NCBI GenBank assembly: GCA_900758315.1
Contig: CAAERF010000283.1
Coordinates: 1-27,191 of the forward strand
Direction: 5' to 3'
Source of the DNA: an uncultured Oscillospiraceae bacterium
GTDB lineage: Bacteria > Bacillota > Clostridia > Oscillospirales > Oscillospiraceae
Length of the DNA: 27,191 nt
Under the pieces are notes generated by a model. The model ran no database searches. It saw nothing but the letters and a program-made list of their open reading frames with translations, and was not told the DNA's origin. The position numbers were made by a program, and so were the translations under genes. Shown in pieces: positions 21,315 through 27,191 of this stretch (the stretch's first letter is position 1; every line of letters starts with the position of its first letter).

Positions 21315-21959
21315 TTACAGGAATGGCTTCACCTGCTTGTTGTCTCCCAGGATAAAGATGCACTCCTGTCCGGTGAACCGGTAGGTGGGGCTGACCATCG
21401 GGTTCACTTTCCCCTCCACCTGGATGGCCACAATATTTACCTGGTGCTTGCGGCGGATCTGAAGCTCTTCAATGCTCTTGCCCACCCACTCCTGCGGCGC
21501 CGCGATCTCATAGATGGTGTACTCCGGCGTCAGCTGGAAGAAGTCCAGCACGTGGTTGGCGGAGTATTTTACGGCGGCATGGCGGGCCATGTCCCGCTCC
21601 GGATAGATCACCTGATCCGCGCCGTTGCGCAGCAGAAATTTGGCGTGAAATTCTCCTGCCGCCCGGGACACCACGAACCGCGCGCCAAAGTCCTTGAGCA
21701 GTGACGTCGCCTCCATGGACGCCTGGAAATTGTCCGCGATGGTGACGATGCACACGTCGAAGTTGCGCACGCCCAGGGTGCTGATAAAGTTCTCATCTGT
21801 GGCGTCGGCGATCTGCGCGTTGGTCAGGTGGGGCAGGCACTGCTCCACCCGCTCTTCGCTGATGTCAACGCCCAGAATTTCGTCCTTCAGTTCCTTCATG
21901 GTCTCCGCCATATGGTAGCCAAACCGGCCCAGGCCGATGAGTAAAACAGATTTTGCCAT
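21315..21959 (-). CDS. ktrA: Potassium uptake regulatory subunit, KtrA/TrkA type
   Basis: 214 residues with one RCK_N and one RCK_C domain, the KtrA size; TrkA has two copies and about 450 residues. The Rossmann motif reads VLLIGLGRFGYHMAETM, followed by EILGVDISEERVEQ with the acidic residue that binds the nucleotide ribose, and RFVVSRAAGEFHAKFLLRNGAD. The C-terminal RCK_C, from about residue 135, is where c-di-AMP binds in related proteins. It gates the KtrB channel in response to ATP/ADP or NAD(H). ATG at 21959 follows AAGGAGG, which overlaps the ktrB stop codon (TAAGGAGG), so the two genes are one operon with 10 bp between. Confidence 0.9.
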   Translation of the reverse strand: MAKSVLLIGLGRFGYHMAETMKELKDEILGVDISEERVEQCLPHLTNAQIADATDENFISTLGVRNFDVCIVTIADNFQASMEATSLLKDFGARFVVSRAAGEFHAKFLLRNGADQVIYPERDMARHAAVKYSANHVLDFFQLTPEYTIYEIAAPQEWVGKSIEELQIRRKHQVNIVAIQVEGKVNPMVSPTYRFTGQECIFILGDNKQVKPFL

Positions 21960-21969
21960 TGGTTCCTCC

Positions 21970-23307
21970 TTATCCAATTCCGATGGATTCTTCCGGATAA
22001 CTGTGCCGGGGCCGTCTGGTGCCGCCGGACACCGCGTAAACCAGGGTCAGACCGCCCACCCGGCCAAAGTACATGAGCAGGATGAGTATGACCTTGGATG
22101 CCGTACAGAGCTGTGTGGTAACGCCCAGCGTCAGCCCCACTGTGCCGATGGCGGAGGCGCACTCAAAAATGGCCTCCGAGAGCAGGATGGGCTCCAGCTG
22201 GCTCATGCAGAGTCCGGCCGCCAAAAACAAGGTCCCGTAGAGCACGGCAACCATCAGTGCCCGCACAACCACCTGCTGGGGAATTCTGCGGCCATAGCAG
22301 TGGACTTCGTTGTTGCCCTTGAACCCCGCCCGCACCGACAGGAGCAGGACCGCCAGGGTGGTGGTTTTGAGGCCGCCCGCCGTGGAGGAGGGTGAACCGC
22401 CCACCAGCATCAGGCAGATGGTCAGTAGCTTGGAACCGCCGTTGAGGGCCGACAGGTCCACGGTGTTGAAGCCGGCGGTCCGGGGCGTCACTGCCTGGAA
22501 GAGGGATGCTAAGAGGCGCTGGCCCAGGGGCATATCCCAGCTGTCAAACTCGCAGAAGAAAAACCACAGGGTGGGCAGGGCGATCAGCAGGGCGGTGGTG
22601 ATGAGCACCACCTTGGTCTGGAGGGTATAGGACCGGAAGTGGTACTTGTTCCTGACCAGATCCTCCCAGACAAAGAAGCCAATGCCACCCACGATAATCA
22701 GCGCCATGGCGGTGAAATTGACCAGCGGGTCGCTGACATAGCCGGTCAGGGAAGAAAAGGGGGCGCTTCTGCCCATCAGGTCAAAGCCCGCATTGCAAAA
22801 GGCGGAGATGGAGTGGAACACACTGTACCAGATGCCCCGCAGCGGGCCGTACCGGGGAATAAATCGGATGGCGAAGAGACAGGCTCCCGCACCCTCGACG
22901 ATCAGCGTCGCGCGCAGAATAAACCGGAGCAGCCGGATGATGCCGCCCAGCTGCGGCGCGCCCATGGACTCCTGAAGAAAAAACCGGCTGGCCAGGCCGA
23001 TCCGCCGTCCGGCGATCTGGGTCAGGGAGACCGCCACTGTCACCACGCCCATGCCGCCGATCTGGATCAGCGCCAGAATCACCACCTGTCCAAAGAGGGT
23101 CCAGCTGGTGACGGTGTCCATCACCACCAGTCCGGTGACACAGGTGGCAGAAGTCGCCGTGAAAAATGCCGTGAGAAAGTCCACACCTCCGGCCTGTACC
23201 GACGCGGCGGGCATCATCAGCAGACACGTCCCCACCAGAATCAGTCCCAGAAATCCCAGCAGTACGGTCTTGGCCGGCGTCAGCCGAAACCCAAATGCGC
23301 TCTTCAT
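21970..23307 (-). CDS. ktrB: Potassium uptake membrane subunit, KtrB/TrkH type
   Basis: 445 residues, the KtrB length. The four M1-P-M2 pore repeats can each be found by their P-loop: TATSATCVTGLVV, HSISAFCNAGFDL, QAVTPRTAGFNTVD and ECASAIGTVGLTLG, with a selectivity-filter Gly in each. The VGGSPSSTAGGLKTTT after the third pore is the family's intramembrane gating loop. It imports K+, probably coupled to Na+, under control of the KtrA ring. I chose the ATG at 23307, 11 nt after AAAGGAGG; an ATG at 23316 is too close to it and longer forms are unsupported. Confidence 0.92.
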   Translation of the reverse strand: MKSAFGFRLTPAKTVLLGFLGLILVGTCLLMMPAASVQAGGVDFLTAFFTATSATCVTGLVVMDTVTSWTLFGQVVILALIQIGGMGVVTVAVSLTQIAGRRIGLASRFFLQESMGAPQLGGIIRLLRFILRATLIVEGAGACLFAIRFIPRYGPLRGIWYSVFHSISAFCNAGFDLMGRSAPFSSLTGYVSDPLVNFTAMALIIVGGIGFFVWEDLVRNKYHFRSYTLQTKVVLITTALLIALPTLWFFFCEFDSWDMPLGQRLLASLFQAVTPRTAGFNTVDLSALNGGSKLLTICLMLVGGSPSSTAGGLKTTTLAVLLLSVRAGFKGNNEVHCYGRRIPQQVVVRALMVAVLYGTLFLAAGLCMSQLEPILLSEAIFECASAIGTVGLTLGVTTQLCTASKVILILLMYFGRVGGLTLVYAVSGGTRRPRHSYPEESIGIG

Positions 23308-23397
23308 GAGACTCATCGCCTCCTTTTTCTCTCTCATTCCAATCCTCAAAAAAACTGCCCCAGTCAAGCTTTTCGCTCTCAGAGGCGCCTTGAAAAT

Positions 23398-23425
23398 ATT
23401 ATAGCATGACCGGCCTGAAAATCAA
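23398..23425 (-). promoter_or_regulatory. Sigma-A promoter of ktrBA
   Basis: Minus strand TTGATT (23420-23425), 16 bp, TGC-TATAAT (TATAAT at 23398-23403, extended -10). The start near 23391 gives a leader of about 84 nt. It is too short for a ydaO-type c-di-AMP riboswitch and I see no riboswitch motif in it. Confidence 0.8.
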
Positions 23426-23456
23426 TCCCATTCTCTGACAGGTCCGCCTGTACCAT

Positions 23457-23493
23457 ATAAAATACCTGGCACCCGTTCCGGACACCAGGTATT
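23457..23493 (-). terminator. Terminator of the restriction-modification gene
   Basis: AATACCTGG (23461-23469) pairs with CCAGGTATT (23485-23493); on the minus strand the stem is followed by TTAT. It lies about 113 bp beyond the stop codon. The gap 23494-23605 also holds GCCTC/GAGGC (about 23527-23540) and CGCCAG/CTGGCG (about 23567-23589) hairpins and no gene. Confidence 0.5.
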
Positions 23494-23605
23494 CCCCACT
23501 TGTTTGCGCGTATGACATCTTACTTTGCCTCTTGCGAGGCGTTTCTCTCTTACCACCGCCAGTATACCATATTCTGGCGTAGTTTCAAATACCTCTCTGG
23601 TACAT

Positions 23606-26377
23606 TCACGGTGTATTTTCAACTTTTTTCTGGTAAAGCTTCATCAGCTCCGCAACGCACTCGGACTCAGACGAGATCTTCCACGCTTTTCCATACGCCT
23701 CCCAGACCGCCTTGTCATTCTGCTGATGCGCCCGGCGCAGTTCCGGCGGCATGGTCAGATCGTCGTAGAGATCGGCCAGACTGCTGTCCGGGTAGAGTGC
23801 CCGCGCGTCCAGAATCCCCTGGGCCGTCTGTTCAATCTTTGCCTTTTGCGCCTCCGTAGGGTCGGGCCACGGGAAGTTGTTGTAGACAATTTTGTTTGAA
23901 TACTGATAATCACTCTTCATGCGCCCTGCCACAGTCCGCATCCAACTCATATGCACATTTGAAGAAAGGATGCCAAAATGGAATAGTGTAGCATTCGGAA
24001 CGAATTTAATTGTGTTATTACAAATAACCTCAGGACTCAAAAAACCTAATGGAATATATTTTCTATTTTCAGAGGATACTTTTGGAATAACAATGTAATT
24101 CCCTTTTGGTTGCCTTATTTCCGTAAATAATGTAGGAATGGCAGCCTGACTTCTCGTAGTTTCCTTAGGGCTACTTAATCTAAATTGCCGAACCTTTTCA
24201 ACACGTTGCAAAACAGCAGGCATCTTTTTTAATTCAGCAGGAGATACACCTACCAACCATAAGCAATACTGCGGTTTACTATTGATAAACCCCTGACCAT
24301 TATACGCTAGTTTAAGATATTTCTTTGCTAAAGGCTCTGAAGAAACAAAATCGGCATATTCTGACATCTGAATATAAAAATTTCCATCATCTGTTGCCTG
24401 ATTGCCTGTTACAATCTCTGGCACATCATATATCGGTTTATTCCTGGATTCAACCAAAACATCTGGTGCATCAAGCAAATATGCGTTAATATGTTCGACC
24501 TTTTTTTCTACCGTGGAACTAAACAAGCGCTTCCACTTAGGTGGCATAACACTAAACCCAATAATTACACAATGAACATGAGCTTTGATTTTCGCTTCAC
24601 TATCCCATCGAAACGTACGATAAGCAAAATCGATCGCAATTTCATTTTCGTTTAAAGCCTTCCAAAGAACCGGTGGTTGTTCCCCCTGTGTAATAGAATT
24701 TGTGGAAACAAAGGCACAGTGGATGCTTGTCTGTTTAATATAGTCCGAAGCTTTTTTGTACCACCCTGTCACATAGTCCAAGTTTCCAACGCCTTTTACT
24801 TGCTTACCAAATAGGTTGAAAATATCACTTTTCTGTTCCTTATTCTGCTCTTTCTTACCCACAAACGGCGGATTTCCCATAATGTAATTGAGCTGGCTTT
24901 TGGGGACCACTTCTTCCCAATCCAACCGCAGAGCATTCCCCTCCACAATATTGGCATTGGTGGTCAGCGGCAGGAAATTCAAATCCATGCGGACAATGGC
25001 TTCGGTTGCCTTCATCATCTGGCTCTCCGCAATCCACAGGGCAGTCTTGGCGACGGTGACGGCGAAGTCATTGATCTCAATCCCGTAAAACTGGCTGATG
25101 GAAACCTGAATCGGGTCCAGCACCTCGCCCATGGAAATCTGCTGATTCATTAACTCCGCAATTACCGTATTTTCCAGCTTCCGCAGGGACAGATAGGTTT
25201 CGGTCAGGAAATTACCGGAGCCACAGGCCGGATCCAAAAAGGTCAGCTCCGCCAGTTTCTTTTGATAGCTGCGCAGTTTTCTCTTTCGATCCCTGTCCAC
25301 GGTGATCTCCAGAATGCCCTTCAATTCGGTCTTCAGATCGTCCAGAAACAGCGGGTCAATCACCTTGTGGATATTCTCAATGCTGGTGTAGTGCATGCCA
25401 CCCTTGCGGCGGGTCTCCGGGTTCAGCGTGCTCTCGAACACTGCACCAAAAATCGTCGGGCTGATGGCCGACCAGTCGAAGTCCGCGCTGGCCCGGGTCA
25501 GCAGCAGTTCCCTGATCTCCTCCGTAAAATGTGGGATCTCAATGACCTCATTCGCGAACAGACCGCCGTTGACATAGGGAAACGCCGCCAGCTCCGGTTC
25601 CAGATAAGGGTCCCGCTCTTCCGGCACCGTGTCCAAAACCTGAAACAGCCGGATCAACGCCTGTCTCATGTGCCCGGTCTCGTACCCCGCCAGGTAGTCG
25701 TGGAACATGCTCCGTCTGCCGAACACCCCGGCGTCTTCCGCATAGAGACAGAATACCAGGCGGACACATAGCACATTCAGGCTTTTCAGCGATTCCGGCG
25801 ACTCCTGGTCACGATACTGCTTCAAAAACGCATCGTAGAGCAGGCCTACAAGCTCGCCCGCTTGGATAGAGACCTCCATCTCCTTTTGAATGTGGGTATC
25901 TTCCGTACTCACCAGAAAGCTCAGACGGTAATAATCCTGTTCCAAGTTGGCCAGCTCAATGATCTCGGGCGCACCACCCGGCTGCTCCATATCGTAGACA
26001 TAAAATGTGCTGAAATTACAGGTCACCACCCACCGCGGGTGTTGGGATACGGGCAGTTCCATAATATATCGCTTCGCCTGCTGGAAGGGCGTCAGAAAAC
26101 TGCCATCCGACTGCTTGATGCCCTTGTTCAGGTTCTTCCCCAGCCCCTTCTGCTCAATGAGCACTTTAGTTGCCGCAATTGTTCCGTCAATAAAGCCGGT
26201 GCTTTTGTCGATATGTACCTGCTCCTCGAAGGAAATGTACTGTTCCGGGTGCTCGACGCCGTAGACATCCCGCAGCAGGCTCAGCCAAAACGCTTGGCTC
26301 TCGCCCTTCTCGTAGCCCTTCCCTTTCCAGTACGCTGCAAAGGCCTTTGCCGCTGCTCGCTGCTGTACATCTGTCAT
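23606..26377 (-). CDS. MmeI-like (type IIL) bifunctional restriction-methylation enzyme
   Basis: 923 residues in one chain. N-terminal PD-(D/E)xK nuclease: D64 (GFIDG), E75 and K77 (LIEQKG), spaced like D70/E80/K82 of MmeI. A helical spacer follows (about 170-330). The gamma-class adenine methyltransferase has SAM motif I DPACGSGNFL at 382-391 and catalytic motif IV NPPF at 502-505. The target-recognition region spans about 510-830, and YNNFPWPDP opens the C-terminal part. Such enzymes cut about 20 nt from an asymmetric site and methylate adenine on one strand for protection, so no partner gene is needed; none is present. Both catalytic sites look intact. DNA from about 23890 to 24865 is strikingly AT-rich, unlike the rest of the gene. 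ATG 26377 is chosen because AAAGGGTGGAG precedes it. Confidence 0.88.
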   Translation of the reverse strand: MTDVQQRAAAKAFAAYWKGKGYEKGESQAFWLSLLRDVYGVEHPEQYISFEEQVHIDKSTGFIDGTIAATKVLIEQKGLGKNLNKGIKQSDGSFLTPFQQAKRYIMELPVSQHPRWVVTCNFSTFYVYDMEQPGGAPEIIELANLEQDYYRLSFLVSTEDTHIQKEMEVSIQAGELVGLLYDAFLKQYRDQESPESLKSLNVLCVRLVFCLYAEDAGVFGRRSMFHDYLAGYETGHMRQALIRLFQVLDTVPEERDPYLEPELAAFPYVNGGLFANEVIEIPHFTEEIRELLLTRASADFDWSAISPTIFGAVFESTLNPETRRKGGMHYTSIENIHKVIDPLFLDDLKTELKGILEITVDRDRKRKLRSYQKKLAELTFLDPACGSGNFLTETYLSLRKLENTVIAELMNQQISMGEVLDPIQVSISQFYGIEINDFAVTVAKTALWIAESQMMKATEAIVRMDLNFLPLTTNANIVEGNALRLDWEEVVPKSQLNYIMGNPPFVGKKEQNKEQKSDIFNLFGKQVKGVGNLDYVTGWYKKASDYIKQTSIHCAFVSTNSITQGEQPPVLWKALNENEIAIDFAYRTFRWDSEAKIKAHVHCVIIGFSVMPPKWKRLFSSTVEKKVEHINAYLLDAPDVLVESRNKPIYDVPEIVTGNQATDDGNFYIQMSEYADFVSSEPLAKKYLKLAYNGQGFINSKPQYCLWLVGVSPAELKKMPAVLQRVEKVRQFRLSSPKETTRSQAAIPTLFTEIRQPKGNYIVIPKVSSENRKYIPLGFLSPEVICNNTIKFVPNATLFHFGILSSNVHMSWMRTVAGRMKSDYQYSNKIVYNNFPWPDPTEAQKAKIEQTAQGILDARALYPDSSLADLYDDLTMPPELRRAHQQNDKAVWEAYGKAWKISSESECVAELMKLYQKKVENTP

Positions 26378-26418
26378 CTTGCTCCACCCTTTCAGCAAAA
26401 TAGCGCATTCTTAGTGTT

Positions 26419-26447
26419 ATTTTAGCAGATTATCTCCCGCCCTTCAA
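26419..26447 (-). promoter_or_regulatory. Sigma-A promoter of the restriction-modification gene
   Basis: Minus strand TTGAAG (26442-26447), 17 bp, TGC-TAAAAT (TAAAAT at 26419-26424, extended -10). Start near 26413, leader about 35 nt. No C-box-like operator or controller gene is visible. Confidence 0.75.
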
Positions 26448-26501
26448 CTAAGACGCCAGTGTCAAAGCTCCTCGCGGCTTTGGTCCGCAAAACAGGCAAA
26501 G

Positions 26502-26530
26502 AAAAACCCCGAAACCTTACGATTTCGGGG
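26502..26530 (-). terminator. Terminator of the rRNA-tRNA operon
   Basis: Minus strand CCCCGAAA (26530-26523) pairs with TTTCGGGG (26514-26507) and is followed by T5 (26506-26502). It lies 6 nt past the end of tRNA-Thr. Confidence 0.9.
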
Positions 26531-26536
26531 AAATTC

Positions 26537-26612
<76 letters not shown>

Positions 26613-26616
26613 AAAT

Positions 26617-26693
26617 TGGCGACCCGGATCGGGCTCGAACCGACGACCTCTAGCGTGACAGGCTAGCGTTCTAACCAACTGAACTACCGGGCC
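26617..26693 (-). tRNA. tRNA-Asp (GTC)
   Basis: 77 nt with encoded CCA. Acceptor GGCCCGG/CCGGGTC (one G-T pair); anticodon stem CTAGC/GCTAG around CTGTCAC gives GTC. Only 4 nt before tRNA-Thr. Confidence 0.97.
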
Positions 26694-26735
26694 AATTTGA
26701 GAAACATATATGAACAACAAACGTTGTGGCTTACG

Positions 26736-26811
26736 TGGCAGGGGCAGAAGGAATCGAACCCTCGGCACGCGGTTTTGGAGACCGCTGCTCTACCTGCTGA
26801 GCTATACCCCT
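26736..26811 (-). tRNA. tRNA-Trp (CCA)
   Basis: 76 nt with encoded CCA end. Acceptor AGGGGTA/TGCCCCT; anticodon stem GCGGT/ACCGC around CTCCAAA gives CCA. D-arm GCTCAGCAGGTAGAGC and T-arm GGGTTCGATTCC are regular. Confidence 0.97.
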
Positions 26812-26847
26812 ATCTGGATAAGGCCTTACACAACCCTGATCAAATGC

Positions 26848-26924
26848 TGGTGGGCCTTCGGGGGCTCGAACCCAGGACCATCCGGTTATGAGCCGGACGC
26901 TCTAACCAACTGAGCTAAAGGCCC
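26848..26924 (-). tRNA. tRNA-Met (CAT), elongator type
   Basis: 77 nt with encoded CCA. Acceptor GGGCCTT/AAGGCCC pairs fully, so it is not the initiator tRNA, which has an unpaired first position. Anticodon stem TCCGG/CCGGA around CTCATAA gives CAT. A lysidine-modified tRNA-Ile2 has the same anticodon and cannot be excluded from sequence alone. Confidence 0.85.
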
Positions 26925-26941
26925 AAATGAGACTTTAGAAG

Positions 26942-26978
26942 AAATGCCGCCACACGAAGATACCGCGTGGCGGCATTT
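26942..26978 (-). terminator. Strong hairpin directly after tRNA-Asn
   Basis: AAATGCCGCCAC (26942-26953) and GTGGCGGCATTT (26967-26978) form a perfect 12-bp stem starting one base after the CCA of tRNA-Asn. On the minus strand it ends TTTCTTCT, so it may be a partial terminator or a processing site inside the tRNA operon. Confidence 0.55.
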
Positions 26979-26979
26979 A

Positions 26980-27055
26980 TGGCTCCCCAAGTAGGACTCG
27001 AACCTACGACAACGCGGTTAACAGCCGCGCGCTCTACCGACTGAGCTATTGAGGA
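26980..27055 (-). tRNA. tRNA-Asn (GTT)
   Basis: 76 nt with encoded CCA. Acceptor TCCTCAA/TTGGGGA (one T-G pair); anticodon stem CGCGG/CCGCG around CTGTTAA gives GTT. First tRNA after the 5S gene. Confidence 0.97.
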
Positions 27056-27061
27056 ATATTG

Positions 27062-27091
27062 AGAGGGACCGGACTTCCATCAAGTCCCTCT
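27062..27091 (-). other. Hairpin between 5S rRNA and tRNA-Asn
   Basis: AGAGGGAC (27062-27069) pairs with GTCCCTCT (27084-27091), and GGACTT/AAGTCC inside can compete. No T-run follows on the minus strand, so a processing hairpin of the rRNA precursor is likelier than a terminator. Confidence 0.5.
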
Positions 27092-27101
27092 ATAAAGTGT
27101 T

Positions 27102-27191
<90 letters not shown>

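Noticed and set aside
23308..23397. c-di-AMP (ydaO) riboswitch before ktrBA
   Set aside because: The leader is only about 84 nt, too short, and has no ydaO motifs.
23422..23622. A 66-codon minus-strand frame after the restriction-modification gene
   Set aside because: It begins with TTG inside the end of that gene, lacks a ribosome-binding site and runs through hairpins; most likely not a gene.

Overview
The window looks like a piece of chromosome from a GC-rich Clostridia species, most probably Oscillospiraceae (Flavonifractor / Oscillibacter / Intestinimonas-like). This is inferred from several points: protein-coding DNA is clearly GC-rich; Shine-Dalgarno sites are strong AGGAGG types; promoters are of the sigma-A TTGACA/TATAAT class; the gene order glmU-prs-pth-mfd-prsA-like is a Firmicutes arrangement; and there are KtrAB potassium uptake genes, a ThiT transporter under a TPP riboswitch, a DacF-type carboxypeptidase, a YtaF/MntP-type membrane protein and a CIRCE operator. 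The species cannot be fixed from the sequence alone.

Layout. 1-247 is a non-coding chain of perfect hairpins. 250-792 (minus) is a YtaF/MntP-like membrane protein. 974-3903 (plus) holds an HD-domain hydrolase, a NudF-type Nudix hydrolase and a secreted right-handed beta-helix protein. 4009-4434 (plus) is a small EamA-type membrane protein behind a promoter and an intrinsic terminator. 4437-6202 (minus) is a translationally coupled DUF2156 protein / GNAT acetyltransferase pair. 6538-14610 (plus) is the conserved block: a GlmU homologue whose uridyltransferase half looks degenerate, Prs, Pth, Mfd and a parvulin-type foldase lipoprotein. Between pth and mfd lies a roughly 250-bp array of tandem hairpins. 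14685-15167 is a second small HD-domain protein whose ribosome-binding site lies inside the preceding terminator hairpin. 15168-15507 is non-coding but highly structured: an 18-bp perfect inverted repeat, a near-consensus promoter and two terminators, a candidate small RNA locus.

From 15508 to the right edge everything I can call is on the minus strand: thiT with its TPP riboswitch, a small P-loop ATPase, pgi, dacF, a YwaF-like membrane protein, hsp20 with a CIRCE site, ktrB-ktrA, a single-chain MmeI-like (type IIL) restriction-modification enzyme, and the 3' end of an rRNA operon: partial 5S followed by tRNA-Asn, -Met(CAT), -Trp, -Asp and -Thr and a terminator.

Most of the window is housekeeping: nucleotide and sugar-phosphate metabolism (Prs, Pgi, NudF), wall precursor synthesis and trimming (GlmU acetyltransferase, DacF), translation (Pth, tRNAs, 5S), transcription-coupled repair (Mfd), export and folding (PrsA-like, Hsp20), and uptake (ThiT, KtrAB). 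The accessory element is the restriction-modification gene next to the tRNA cluster; its target-recognition part is strikingly AT-rich compared with its own flanks, suggesting a swapped specificity module. The most unusual signals are the hairpin arrays, the 15.2-15.5 kb RNA locus, the terminator with an embedded ribosome-binding site, the half-degenerate GlmU and the mosaic restriction-modification gene. No complete new multi-gene system is evident.
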